Below, in pieces: positions 53,010 to 61,788 of a DNA stretch of 64,000 nt. The stretch covers positions 620,001-684,000 of the forward strand of contig NZ_JAPPUY010000003.1 in the NCBI RefSeq assembly GCF_026712245.1. Reading direction: 5' to 3'. Every line of letters begins with the position of its first letter. Position 1 is the first letter of the stretch. This DNA is from Roseateles hydrophilus. GTDB lineage: Bacteria; Pseudomonadota; Gammaproteobacteria; Burkholderiales; Burkholderiaceae_C. A program made the translations under genes and the position numbers. The notes beneath the pieces were generated by a model that was not told the DNA's origin, made no database searches, and worked only from the letters and a program-made list of their open reading frames with translations.

Positions 53010-53606
53010 TCAGCCCAGGCCCAGCAGCGCCATCCCGGCGCGCCAGCCCATCAGGATGAGCGCGCCGGAGGCCGCCACGGCTCCGGCCCCGACGCTCATG
53101 GAGGCCAGCATGAGCAGACCGTCGCGCGCGGCGAGCGCCACGCCGGCCAGCATCAGCGACACGGCCGGCAGCACGTTGCCGAAGGGGATGGGCAGGAAGA
53201 TCAGCGCCGCCATCGTCAGCGTCATGGGGCCCAACCACCAGCGGGCGCCGGGGCCGGCCAGCAGCGTCATGCGCGGGCGGGTGATGCGGTGGATGAAGTC
53301 GTAGAAGCGGGCCAACAGGTTCAGGCTGCGTGAAGCGCCCTCGCGCGGCAGGCTCAGCCGGCCCAGGCGCGGCGGCAGCTCGGCGCGGTGGGCGCAGCAC
53401 AGCAGCAGGCCCAGCACCGCAAGGCCCAGGCTGAGCACACTGCCCACGCCCGGGATGGGCAGCAGGCAAGGGGTCGCCAGCAGCACCAGCAGGCTGGCCT
53501 GCCAGGCGCCGCCATGCGCTTCGGCCAGCGTGGACAGGCTCACCGGCCCAGGCGGCAACTGGCCGGCGGTGTCGCGCAGCCGGGAGGCGAGGTCGCGTGG
53601 GCTCAA
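53010..53606 (-). CDS. ExoD family exopolysaccharide synthesis protein
   Basis: A 198-residue membrane protein of the ExoD family (about five hydrophobic segments; LATPCLLPIPGVGSVLSLGLAVLGLLL and MTLTMAALIFLPIPFGNVLPAVSLMLAG). In Rhizobium a mutant loses exopolysaccharide; the mechanism is unknown. The track-wide frame is open further up, but TTG at 53606 has an ideal ribosome site (GGGAGG, six bases upstream), and the protein then has the usual ExoD length. It follows the Bax inhibitor gene by 25 bases. Confidence 0.82.
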   Translation of the reverse strand: MSPRDLASRLRDTAGQLPPGPVSLSTLAEAHGGAWQASLLVLLATPCLLPIPGVGSVLSLGLAVLGLLLCCAHRAELPPRLGRLSLPREGASRSLNLLARFYDFIHRITRPRMTLLAGPGARWWLGPMTLTMAALIFLPIPFGNVLPAVSLMLAGVALAARDGLLMLASMSVGAGAVAASGALILMGWRAGMALLGLG

Positions 53607-53631
53607 GTCAGGCCTCCCGGTGCGCGCGACA

Positions 53632-54309
53632 TCAGTCGTTGGAGCTGCCGTAGCCGAACAGGCTGAGCAGGCTCGTGAACAGGTTGAAGATGGACACGAA
53701 CAGGCTGACCGTGGCCAGCACGTAGTTGGTCTCACCGCCGTTCACGATCTGCTGCGTCTCGTACATGATGAGACCGGCCGACAGCAGGGCCACGACGGCC
53801 GAGACCGTCAGCGCCAGCGCCGGGATCTGGAAGAACACGGCCGCCAGGCCAGCCAGCAGCGCGACGATCATGCCCGCGAACAGGAAGCCCCCCATCCACG
53901 ACAGGTCGCGCTTGGTGGTCGTCGCGTAAGCCGACAGCGCCAGGAACACGGCACCCGTGGCACCCAGCGCCAGCATGACGGTCTGCGCGCCGGATGGCAG
54001 GCTCAGCGTGCGGGTCAGCAACGGGCCCAGCGTCCAGCCCATGAAGCCGGTCAGCGCGAACACCAGGCCCACGGCGGCGCCGCTGTTCTTCAGCTTGTGG
54101 ATGCCGAACAGCAGGCCGAAGTAGACGATCAGCGTCAGGATGATCCCCGGCGCCGGCAGGCTGAACGCCACGGCAGCGCCCGCGACGCCAGCGCTGAACA
54201 GCAGCGTCATGGACAGCAGCGCGTAGGTGTTGCGCAGCACGCGGTGGGCGGTGCCGCGATCAAGGGCCGTCCCGTAGGGCACGGCGATGGCGGTGGGGCG
54301 GGTTTGCAT
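53632..54309 (-). CDS. Bax inhibitor-1 (YccA/YbhL) family membrane protein
   Basis: A 225-residue protein with seven helices, the BI-1 (UPF0005) family. Recognisable are LRNTYALLSMTLLFSAGVAG and the conserved TLSLFVSIFNLFTSLLSLFG end. In bacteria these can be calcium-leak channels or partners of FtsH, as for YccA. The start at 54309 has GGAGG nine bases before it. Divergent to the NhaR-like gene across an AT-richer gap. Confidence 0.92.
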   Translation of the reverse strand: MQTRPTAIAVPYGTALDRGTAHRVLRNTYALLSMTLLFSAGVAGAAVAFSLPAPGIILTLIVYFGLLFGIHKLKNSGAAVGLVFALTGFMGWTLGPLLTRTLSLPSGAQTVMLALGATGAVFLALSAYATTTKRDLSWMGGFLFAGMIVALLAGLAAVFFQIPALALTVSAVVALLSAGLIMYETQQIVNGGETNYVLATVSLFVSIFNLFTSLLSLFGYGSSND

Positions 54310-54415
54310 GGCAGACCTCCGGTTGAAAAATGAGTGCAGGGTAGCCAGGCAAGTCATCAAATAAAAGCAGAGAATCGCGAAAGTTGTCTTCCGATTAACT
54401 TGTTGAGTTGCCGCC

Positions 54416-55312
54416 ATGAGCATGAGCTTCAGCTATCGCCACCTGTACTACTTCTGGGCTGTGGCCAAGGAGGGCGGGCTGACGCGGGCCGCCGAGCGGC
54501 TGGGGCTGTCGGTGCAGACGGTGTCGACCCAGGTGCGCGAGCTGGAACAAGCGCTGGGTGCGGCGCTGCTGAAGCCTGCCGGCCGTGGGCTGACGCTGAC
54601 CGAGGCCGGCCAGGCGGCGCTGGAGGTGGCAGACCAGGTGTTCTCGCTCGGCGAGACCCTGCCGGACCGCGTGCGCGAGGCCTCCACCGCGCCGGCCGTG
54701 CGGCTGGCGGTGGGCATCTCGGACGGGCTGCCCAAGCTGGTCGTGCAGCGGCTGCTGCAGCCCATCATCGACACGCCGCACCTGCGCCTGTTGTGCCACG
54801 AGGACGAGTTCGACGACCTGCTGGGCGACCTGGCGCTGCACCGGCTGGACGTGGTGCTGGCCGACCGCCCGGCGCCGCACAACCCGAACCTGCGCGTGTA
54901 CAGCCACGCGCTGGGCAGCTCGCCCATGGCCTGGTTCGCCGCGCCGCGCTGGGCGGCGCAGGCGGCCGCGAACTTCCCGGCGTCGCTGGCCGATGTGCCG
55001 CTGCTGCTGCCCACGGACCATGCCGCCGTGCGCGTGCGCCTGGACCACTGGCTGGAGCGCCACGGCGTGCGCGCCAAGGTGGCCGGCGAGTTCGAGGACA
55101 GCGCGCTGCTGGCCACCTTTGGCGCGGCCGGCATGGGCGTATTCCCGGCGGCGGCGCTGATGAGCGACAAGCTGATCGAGCGCGATGGCCTGGTGTGCGT
55201 GGGCGACTGCGCCGGTGTGGAAGAGGCCTTCTACGCGGTGGGTACCGACAAGAAGATCGTCCACCCGCTGGTGCGCCGCCTGCTGCCGCAGCCTGCCGAA
55301 GCAAGCCGCTGA
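54416..55312 (+). CDS. LysR-type regulator, NhaR-like
   Basis: A 298-residue LysR-type regulator. The N-terminal HTH (about 6-65: YRHLYYFWAVAKEGGLTRAAERLGLSVQTVSTQVRELEQ) and the binding core agree best with NhaR of E. coli, including GEFEDSALLATFGAAGMGVF. NhaR controls Na+/H+ antiport and, in some bacteria, biofilm polysaccharide genes. No nhaA lies nearby, so the target is uncertain; the divergent Bax inhibitor/exoD pair is a natural candidate. Start: ATG at 54416 or, equally, 54422. Confidence 0.88.
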   Translation: MSMSFSYRHLYYFWAVAKEGGLTRAAERLGLSVQTVSTQVRELEQALGAALLKPAGRGLTLTEAGQAALEVADQVFSLGETLPDRVREASTAPAVRLAVGISDGLPKLVVQRLLQPIIDTPHLRLLCHEDEFDDLLGDLALHRLDVVLADRPAPHNPNLRVYSHALGSSPMAWFAAPRWAAQAAANFPASLADVPLLLPTDHAAVRVRLDHWLERHGVRAKVAGEFEDSALLATFGAAGMGVFPAAALMSDKLIERDGLVCVGDCAGVEEAFYAVGTDKKIVHPLVRRLLPQPAEASR

Positions 55313-55327
55313 TCTGCTTTGCTACAG

Positions 55328-55343
55328 TTGACGTTAACGTCAA
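55328..55343. promoter_or_regulatory. Perfect palindrome TTGACGTTAACGTCAA before liuA
   Basis: A 16-bp perfect palindrome lies 62 bases before the liuA ATG. It is close to the form I recall for the LiuR (MerR-family) operator of branched-chain catabolic genes in proteobacteria. TTGACG at its left could double as a -35 element. No LiuR gene is in the window. Confidence 0.65.
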
Positions 55344-55405
55344 TTAAACCGCTCGACGGGCCTGGCACAACCGGGCGCCGGACGGGCCGCACTGGAGACT
55401 GACCC

Positions 55406-56584
55406 ATGAACCTGCCCGGCCTCAACTTCCAACTCGGCGAAGACATCGATGCGCTGCGCGACGCGGTGCGCGCGTTTGCCGACGCCGAGATCGCCCCGCG
55501 CGCCGCTGAGATCGACCGCAGCGACCAGTTCCCCATGGACCTGTGGCTCAAGATGGGCGACCTCGGCGTGTTGGGCATCACCGTGCCGGAGCAGTACGGC
55601 GGCGCCAACATGGGCTACCTGGCCCACATGGTGGCGATGGAGGAGATCAGCCGCGCCAGCGCGTCGGTGGGCCTCTCCTACGGCGCGCACAGCAACCTGT
55701 GCGTGAACCAGATCAAGCGCAACGGCAACGACGCGCAGCGCGCCAAGTACCTGCCCAAGCTCATCAGCGGTGAGCATGTCGGCGCGCTGGCGATGAGCGA
55801 GCCCGGCGCTGGCTCGGACGTCCTCTCCATGAAGCTGCGTGCCGAGGACAAGGGCGGCGTCTACCTGCTCAACGGCAGCAAGATGTGGATCACCAACGGC
55901 CCCGATGCCGACACGCTGGTGGTCTATGCCAAGACCGAGCCCGAGCTGGGCGCGCGTGGCGTGACGGCCTTCCTCATCGAGAAGGGCATGAAGGGTTTCT
56001 CCATCGCGCAGAAGCTGGACAAACTCGGCATGCGCGGTTCACACACCGGCGAGCTGGTGTTCGAGAACGTCGAGGTGCCGGCCGAGAACGTGCTGGGCGG
56101 TGTGAACAACGGCGCCAAGGTGCTGATGTCGGGCCTGGACTACGAGCGCGCCGTGCTGACGGGCGGGCCGCTGGGCATCATGCAGGCGGTCATGGACAAC
56201 GTGATCCCGTATATCCACGACCGCAAGCAGTTCGGCCAGAGCATCGGCGAGTTCCAGCTCATCCAGGGCAAGGTGGCCGACATGTACACCGTGCTGCAGG
56301 CCGCGCGCAGCTTCGCCTACACGGTGGCCAAGAACCTTGACCTGCTGGGCGCCGAACATGTGCGCCAGGTGCGCAAGGACTGCGCGAGCGTCATCCTGTG
56401 GACGGCCGAGAAGGCCACCTGGATGGCCGGCGAGGGCGTGCAGATCTTCGGCGGCAACGGCTACATCAACGAGTACCCGCTGGGCCGCCTGTGGCGCGAC
56501 GCCAAGCTATACGAGATCGGCGCGGGCACGAGCGAGATCCGCCGCATGCTGATCGGCCGCGAGCTGTTTGCCGAAACCCTGTGA
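55406..56584 (+). CDS. liuA: Isovaleryl-CoA dehydrogenase
   Basis: A 392-residue FAD enzyme of leucine catabolism that oxidises isovaleryl-CoA to 3-methylcrotonyl-CoA. The acyl-CoA dehydrogenase signature is complete ([24 protein letters not shown]). The segment [13 protein letters not shown] is distinctive of this enzyme, as is the catalytic base E247 in [16 protein letters not shown], at the unusual position found in human IVD. Start ATG 55406; a ribosome site GGAGA is seen a dozen bases before it. The palindrome upstream suggests control by isovalerate-type metabolites. The other liu genes are not here. Confidence 0.93.
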   Translation: MNLPGLNFQLGEDIDALRDAVRAFADAEIAPRAAEIDRSDQFPMDLWLKMGDLGVLGITVPEQYGGANMGYLAHMVAMEEISRASASVGLSYGAHSNLCVNQIKRNGNDAQRAKYLPKLISGEHVGALAMSEPGAGSDVLSMKLRAEDKGGVYLLNGSKMWITNGPDADTLVVYAKTEPELGARGVTAFLIEKGMKGFSIAQKLDKLGMRGSHTGELVFENVEVPAENVLGGVNNGAKVLMSGLDYERAVLTGGPLGIMQAVMDNVIPYIHDRKQFGQSIGEFQLIQGKVADMYTVLQAARSFAYTVAKNLDLLGAEHVRQVRKDCASVILWTAEKATWMAGEGVQIFGGNGYINEYPLGRLWRDAKLYEIGAGTSEIRRMLIGRELFAETL

Positions 56585-56609
56585 AACCCCGGGCCGCGAC
56601 AATCGGGGC

Positions 56610-57287
56610 ATGACGACCCCGATGAATCACGAACTCCAGGATCTGCTCGACAACAACAAGCGCTGGGCCGCCGACACCGAGACCCGCGAACCGGGCTTCT
56701 TCTCGCGGCTGCTCAAGCAGCAGACGCCGCAGTACCTGTGGATAGGCTGCGCCGACAGCCGCGTGCCGGCCAACGAGCTGGTGGACCTGCTGCCGGGCGA
56801 GTTGTTCGTGCACCGCAACGTGGCCAACGTCGTCGTGCACTCCGACCTGAACGCACTGTCGGTCATGCAGTTCGCGGTGGACCACCTGAAGGTGCGCCAC
56901 ATCATCATCGTCGGCCACAGCAACTGCGGCGGCGTGAAGGCGGCGCTGTACGACCTGCGCGTGGGCCTGGTGGAGAACTGGATCCGCCATGTGCAGGACG
57001 TGCGCCACATGCACAGCGAGTGGCTCTACACGGTGCCCGAGCCCCAGCGCGTGGACGCGCTGTGCGAGCTCAATGTGCTGGAGCAGGCGCGCAATGCCTG
57101 CCACACCACCGTCGTGCAGGACGCCTGGGGTCGCGGCCAAGAGGTCGTCGTGCATGGCTGGGTCTACGGCCTGCACAACGGCCTGCTGGAAGACCTGGCA
57201 CTGACGGCGGGCAAGGCGGAGGACGTGGACCCGGCCTACCGCCGCGCCTTGGCCAACGTCAAGCGGCGCTACGCCCCGCAGGCCTGA
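56610..57287 (+). CDS. can: Beta-class carbonic anhydrase
   Basis: A 225-residue zinc enzyme that interconverts CO2 and bicarbonate. Zinc ligands C47 (with D49/R51, CADSR), H103 and C106 (GHSNCGG) match E. coli Can positions within a few residues. The gene lies 25 bases after liuA, so it is likely co-transcribed; bicarbonate is the co-substrate of 3-methylcrotonyl-CoA carboxylase, the next step after LiuA, which would explain the pairing. ATG at 56610; another in-frame ATG follows at 56622. Confidence 0.93.
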   Translation: MTTPMNHELQDLLDNNKRWAADTETREPGFFSRLLKQQTPQYLWIGCADSRVPANELVDLLPGELFVHRNVANVVVHSDLNALSVMQFAVDHLKVRHIIIVGHSNCGGVKAALYDLRVGLVENWIRHVQDVRHMHSEWLYTVPEPQRVDALCELNVLEQARNACHTTVVQDAWGRGQEVVVHGWVYGLHNGLLEDLALTAGKAEDVDPAYRRALANVKRRYAPQA

Positions 57288-57295
57288 GCTCGCCG

Positions 57296-57316
57296 GCCGG
57301 GCCTCGCACGCCCGGC
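57296..57316. terminator. Hairpin after the carbonic anhydrase gene
   Basis: Perfect 7-bp stem GCCGGGC / GCCCGGC with a seven-base loop, nine bases after the stop. No T-tract follows, so it may be a Rho-dependent or stabilising structure instead of an intrinsic terminator. Confidence 0.4.
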
Positions 57317-57381
57317 ATGACGATCGACCGGGCGTTGGGCGCGCTTCACACTGGGCGCCTTCTCCACGGACAAGGACGCCC

Positions 57382-57871
57382 ATGCCCCGTACGACCTCTC
57401 GCCGCTGGCAGCTGCTGGCAGGCCTGTGCCTGAGTGGGTGGGCGGCGGCCTGCGTGGCCCAACCGTCTGCAAGCTCGGGCGTCGCTCTACGACGAGCTTG
57501 CCGGCATGGATGCCCGGCTGTTCGACGCCGCTTTCGTGGCCTGTGACCAGGCCGCCTTCAAGGCGCTGTTCACCGAGGACGCCGAGTTCTATCACGACAA
57601 GGCCGGCGCGAGTTTTGGCGATGCGGCCCGGACCCTGAAGTCCTGCCCGCGCGCCAAAGGCGTCACCCGAACGTTGGTGCCCGGCAGCCTGGAGGTCTAC
57701 CCGATGCAGGGCGATGGCGCCATCCAGATGGGGCGCCATGTCTTCGCGCGTGCGGGCGAGCCGGGGTCGGAGGAAGCGAAGTTCGTCCACCTGTGGAAGC
57801 GCGGGCCCGACGGCTGGCGCCTGGCGCGCGTGCTGAGCTTCGACCACCAGCCCTCGGCCGTCGCACGCTAG
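57382..57871 (+). pseudogene. DUF4440/NTF2-like secreted protein, apparently frameshifted
   Basis: ATG at 57382 has a strong ribosome site (AAGGA) and opens a Sec signal peptide (MPRTTSRRWQLLAGLCLSGW, then AAACVAQPSASS) in frame 1. That frame stops at about 57545. The conserved NTF2-like domain (SLYDELAGMDARLFDAAFVA, then FTEDAEFYHDKAGASFG and FVHLWKRGPDGWRLARVLSFDH) is in frame 2, from GTG 57434 on. The two frames would join if one base near 57440-57490 (for example in a GGG run) were removed. It is either a real frameshift or a sequencing error. Without the shift the frame 2 product would be a cytoplasmic 145-residue protein with a nonsense start. Confidence 0.7.
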
Positions 57872-57914
57872 CCGGCAGCGGCGGGCGGCCACGGGCCACC
57901 CGCCGGCTGCACGC

Positions 57915-59342
57915 TCAGGGCTTGACGGTCGTGAACTCGCCGAAGGCCTTCAGCTGATCGGCGATCTTGGCTGGGTCGCCCACCACCACCCAGCTCTGCT
58001 CGTCCGGGTTGAAGTACTTCTTGCCGATGGCCTGCACCTCGGCCGCCGTGACCTTCTGCAGCGCCGGCACGAACTTGCCGAGGAAGTCGGCCGGCAGGCC
58101 CACCAGCCAGTTGCTGGCCAGCTGGCGGCCTACCGAGCCCTGCAGCTGCGTGCTGACGAGGTAGCTGCCGGCCATGTAGCGCTTGTTCATCGCCAGCTCG
58201 GCGTCGGGCACGGGCTCGGCGCCCAGGCGGCGGTACTCCTTGATGTACTCCGTCATCGCGGCGCCGGCCACCTCGTTGCGCACATCGGCGCCGCCGGTGA
58301 TGGCACCGCCCACGCGCCAGGACACGCCGCCGGCGCTGGCGCCGTAGGTGTAGCCCTTCTCCTCGCGCAGGTTCTGGTTCACGCGGCTGGAGAAGCCCTG
58401 GCCGATGACGGTGCTGGCCACGCGCAGCGCCACCTGCTCGTCGCCGCTGGCGGCAATGCCGGGGCGGCCCAGGCGCAGCGTGGCCTGCACGCTGCCCGGG
58501 CGTTCCAGCAGCAGGCGCTGCACCGGCGCGCTGGCGGCGGGCGCGGTCAGCTCGGGCGGGGCGTCGCCCTTGGCCTGCCAGTCGCCGAAGGCGGCCTGGG
58601 CCAGCTTCAGCGCGGCGGCTGCGTCGATGCGGCCGGTGATGACCAGCAGCGCACGGTCCGGGCGGAAGCGCCGGGCGTGCTCCGCGCGCAGGCCGTCGGC
58701 CGACAGCGCCTGGATGGCGGCTTCGGTCTCCTGCGTTCGGCCGTAGGCGTGATTGCCGTAGATGGCGTTGTTCAGTGCCTTGGCGGCGCGGAAGCCCGGC
58801 TGGGTGCTGCTGGCCTTCAGGGCTTGCAGTGCGTTGGTCTTGGCCAGCTGCACCTCGTTGTCGGGGAAGGCCGGGCGGCGCGCCACGTCGGCCAGCAGCT
58901 GGGACATGCCCTGGGCATGGGAGGCCAGCGCATAGCCCGAGACGGTGATGCCGTCGTTGCTGGCACTGGCGTTCAGGCCGCCGCCCATGGCCTGTGCGGC
59001 CTCGGCGATCTGGCGCGAGCTGCGCGTGGCCGTGCCTTCGGACAGCAGGCCGGCCAGCAGCTTGGCGCGGCCCGGCGCGTCCGGCGCATCGGCGCCCAGG
59101 CCGGCGCCACGCACGGCCAGCACGAAGTCCACACGCGGGATGCCGTTGCGCGGCACCACCCAGACCTGCAGCCCGTTGGGCAGCGTCTGCTGGGTGATGT
59201 TGGGCACGGCCAGGGGCTTGTCCTTGCCGAAGGGCGGCAGCTCGGCGGGCAGCGGCACGGTGGCGGCCTGCGCAGCGCCGGCCAGCACCAGGGCGGCCGT
59301 GGCGATCAGGCCGCGGCGGAAGGTGGTGTTGAGAGTGCTCAT
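57915..59342 (-). CDS. M16 peptidase, non-catalytic subunit
   Basis: A 475-residue exported protein (signal peptide 1-26, ending AQA). Both M16 sub-units are present, but HxxEH is missing (the place reads GLGADAPDAPGRAKLLAGL), so it is the partner chain that forms the closed chamber. The second domain has the conserved QNLREEKGYTYGASAG. It is encoded 16 bases after its catalytic partner. It compares with the C-terminal half of the 944-residue protein at 17.7 kb, which shares the REVKGYTYG segment. Confidence 0.92.
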   Translation of the reverse strand: MSTLNTTFRRGLIATAALVLAGAAQAATVPLPAELPPFGKDKPLAVPNITQQTLPNGLQVWVVPRNGIPRVDFVLAVRGAGLGADAPDAPGRAKLLAGLLSEGTATRSSRQIAEAAQAMGGGLNASASNDGITVSGYALASHAQGMSQLLADVARRPAFPDNEVQLAKTNALQALKASSTQPGFRAAKALNNAIYGNHAYGRTQETEAAIQALSADGLRAEHARRFRPDRALLVITGRIDAAAALKLAQAAFGDWQAKGDAPPELTAPAASAPVQRLLLERPGSVQATLRLGRPGIAASGDEQVALRVASTVIGQGFSSRVNQNLREEKGYTYGASAGGVSWRVGGAITGGADVRNEVAGAAMTEYIKEYRRLGAEPVPDAELAMNKRYMAGSYLVSTQLQGSVGRQLASNWLVGLPADFLGKFVPALQKVTAAEVQAIGKKYFNPDEQSWVVVGDPAKIADQLKAFGEFTTVKP

Positions 59343-59358
59343 GTCTGTGGCTCCGGCA

Positions 59359-60798
59359 TCAGGGTTGCGTGGCCGGCTTGGCGGCGGAGGCGGCCGGCGC
59401 GGGCGCGGGCGCGGCCAGCATGGCGGCAGGCTTGCGGTCAATGACCGAGCGGTTGGCCTGCGTCAGGTAGGTGGCGGCCACACGCTGCACGTCGGCCGAC
59501 GTGACGGCTTCGATCCAGCCCGGCACCTTGTTGATGACGGTGGCATCGCCCCACAGCGCCTGCAGCTTGGCCAGGCGGTCGGCGCGGCTGAGGAACATCT
59601 CCACGCCGTTGTACCAGTCGGCCAGCAGCGCGGTCTTGAGGTTCTTCAGCGTCGCGGCGTCCACGCCGTCCTTGACGACGCGGGCGATCTCTTCGTCCAT
59701 GCCAGCCAGCAGCGCGTCGGCCGTGGTGTTGGGCTTGTACAGCGCGAACACCGTGAAGATGCTCGGGCCGTCGTATTCCCACATGCTGGTCAGGCCGTAC
59801 AGCGAGTTCATGTTCAGCGCGAGCTCGCGGCCCTTGACCAGGCCCTGGTAGAAGCGCGATGCATCGCCGCCGGCCAGCAGCTGGCCCAGCACGGCAAACG
59901 GGGCCTGGTCCTTGGAGCCGCGGTCGGGCAGCTTCCACGCGGCGGCGATGGCGGGTACCTGCGCCAGCTTGTCGGGTTGGGTCAGGCGGCGCTCCTTGGT
60001 GTTCAGGCCTTCGCGGAAGTCGGTGGGCTTGGGCGTGGGGCGCGCGGCGATCTTGCCGAAGTACTTCTCCGCCAGCGCAAAGCCCTGGGCCGGCGTCACG
60101 TCGCCGGCGATGGACAGCACGGCGTTGTTGGGGCCGTAGTAGTCGCGGTGGAAGGCGCGCACGTCATCCAGCGTGGCGTTCTCCAGGTCGACGAAGCTGC
60201 CGTAGCCGTCGTGGTTGTTCTCCCACTTGTCGAAGGCCAGGTAGCCGATGTCCAGCCACATGAAGCCGCCGTAGGGCTGGTTCTGCACGTTGACGCGGAT
60301 TTCCTCCTTCACCACGTCTTGCTGGTTCTTCAGCGTCGTGGGGTTGAAGTCCAGCGTGGTCATGCGGTCAGCTTCCAGCCACAGCATGGTTTCCAGCGCG
60401 GAGGAGGGCGCGGTCTCGATGTAGTTGGTGAAGTCGGGCCGCGTGGAGCCGTTGTTGTTGCCCCCACCCGAGGTGATGACCTGGTCGAACACGCCCTTGG
60501 GCGCCTTGGGCGTGCCCTGGAACATCAGGTGCTCGAAGAGGTGGGCGAAGCCGGTGCGGTTGCGCGGCTCCAGCCGCATGCCCACCTTGTAGACCACGCT
60601 GATGCCCACCGTGGGGCTGCTCGCATCGGGCGAGATGACGACCGTCAGCCCGTTGGCGAGCTTCTTGGTGTGAACGGGGATCTGCCAGCGGTCCGCCTGC
60701 GGGGCGGCCTGGGGTGCGGCCACGGCGTGGCCGGCGGTCAGCGCGAGTGCGGCGGCGCTGATGGCGCCCAGCACCGCGCGGCGGGTGGTGGTCAACAT
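59359..60798 (-). CDS. M16 peptidase, catalytic subunit
   Basis: A 479-residue exported zinc peptidase. The inverted zinc motif is HLFEH (H86, E89, H90) with the third ligand near E166 in VVKEEIRV. The signal has a TRRAVLG motif that could be recognised by the Tat system, but the hydrophobic stretch (AISAAALALTAG) also suits Sec. Start ATG at 60798 with AGGAG before it. It is first of a two-gene set with the inactive partner; such pairs act on peptides in the periplasm. Confidence 0.93.
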   Translation of the reverse strand: MLTTTRRAVLGAISAAALALTAGHAVAAPQAAPQADRWQIPVHTKKLANGLTVVISPDASSPTVGISVVYKVGMRLEPRNRTGFAHLFEHLMFQGTPKAPKGVFDQVITSGGGNNNGSTRPDFTNYIETAPSSALETMLWLEADRMTTLDFNPTTLKNQQDVVKEEIRVNVQNQPYGGFMWLDIGYLAFDKWENNHDGYGSFVDLENATLDDVRAFHRDYYGPNNAVLSIAGDVTPAQGFALAEKYFGKIAARPTPKPTDFREGLNTKERRLTQPDKLAQVPAIAAAWKLPDRGSKDQAPFAVLGQLLAGGDASRFYQGLVKGRELALNMNSLYGLTSMWEYDGPSIFTVFALYKPNTTADALLAGMDEEIARVVKDGVDAATLKNLKTALLADWYNGVEMFLSRADRLAKLQALWGDATVINKVPGWIEAVTSADVQRVAATYLTQANRSVIDRKPAAMLAAPAPAPAASAAKPATQP

Positions 60799-60900
60799 GG
60801 GATCTCCTGTGGGGGAACGGCGCGGAGTTTCCCCTGGGTTCGCCGGTGTGCCGAAGCGCACGTCGGGCTTGTCCCTAGACCGTGGCCGGGCGCCGAGCGT

Positions 60901-61611
60901 TCAGCGTGGGGCGTCGCCGCTCAGATCGAAGTCGAAATTCCGCTCTACCAGTTGCGTGTCCGCCGGGCATCGCGCGGCCCTCATCGCATCGGACACGGCG
61001 CGAAACAGCGCGCTGTTGAGCACTGGGTCCTTCGGTGCCGTGACGGCGCGGGTGCGCACGGCCAGCAGGCGCCCGTCCCGGACGTCCGCCTGCGAGCGAT
61101 AGGTCGCTTGGCCGCGCCAGGCCGAACTGGCGGCGGCGGCCGGCAGCGCCGGGCTTGGCACCTCGCAGGCGTCCGGGGTCAGCACGGGCTTCCAGGCCGG
61201 CACCGGGGGAACGACGATGGGTTGCTCGCCCTGGCGCAGCGGCTTGGCGTCTTCGGCAGCGAGCGTGGTGGGTTGCTGCCCGGCCGGGCCCTCCGAGCGC
61301 ACATCGAAGTCGAAACGTTGCTCGAACACATGGTCGCCCGGTTGGCAGCGGGCACCGCGCAGCGCCTGCCCGATGGCCTCGACCAAGGCGCGTTGTGTGC
61401 GCCGGTCGACACCGCCGGTCAGCGACGTGATCTCCATCCGCGTGACGCGGCCGTTCCTGACTTCGGCCTTGGCTCGGTAGGCGGCCTGGCCCCGCCACTC
61501 CGTCGGCGGCACCTGGGGCTGCTGCACTTGGCAGACGGGTGGCGCGGGTTGCGCCTGTGCGGACGCGGCCAGCAGCAGTGCTGCCAGGCCGGCGAGGAAC
61601 ATCTTCGTCAT
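60901..61611 (-). CDS. Secreted protein with a tandem-duplicated domain
   Basis: A 236-residue exported protein (signal peptide 1-20, ending AQAQ). It consists of two similar units of about 70 residues: the first has WRGQAAYRAKAEVRNGRV and ends EQRFDFDV; the second has WRGQATYRSQADVRDGRL and ends ERNFDFDL. Each unit has a single conserved Cys (GARCQPG, AARCPAD). The pattern of glycine-hydrophobic-strand then helix then F-x-F resembles the TonB C-terminal fold, which is an inference only. Function unknown. A strong ribosome site (AAGGAGA) precedes ATG 61611. Confidence 0.75.
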   Translation of the reverse strand: MTKMFLAGLAALLLAASAQAQPAPPVCQVQQPQVPPTEWRGQAAYRAKAEVRNGRVTRMEITSLTGGVDRRTQRALVEAIGQALRGARCQPGDHVFEQRFDFDVRSEGPAGQQPTTLAAEDAKPLRQGEQPIVVPPVPAWKPVLTPDACEVPSPALPAAAASSAWRGQATYRSQADVRDGRLLAVRTRAVTAPKDPVLNSALFRAVSDAMRAARCPADTQLVERNFDFDLSGDAPR

Positions 61612-61627
61612 GCGGTCTCCTTGCGTG

Positions 61628-61644
61628 CCGGCCCTCAGGGCCGG
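61628..61644 (-). promoter_or_regulatory. Leader hairpin before the duplicated-domain gene
   Basis: CCGGCCC-TCA-GGGCCGG, a perfect 7-bp stem with a three-base loop, just upstream of the ribosome site of the minus-strand gene at 61611. It may stabilise or regulate the leader. Confidence 0.35.
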
Positions 61645-61788
61645 TATGCGCCGAAGCCTAACGCGGCATCCCGGTGGCCCCCTGCCTCGCCGATCGTTGT
61701 GGTGATTGTTTCTGCCTGTTGTGCGGCCGCCAGGCTGTCGCGGAGCATCCCCGACAATGCGCCCCCGCTTCACCGCACCAGAACAGCC

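Noticed and set aside
60719-60798. Tat signal on the M16 catalytic chain
   Set aside because: TRRAVLG resembles a twin-arginine motif but the hydrophobic region and AVAA cleavage site suit Sec equally; left undecided in the entry.
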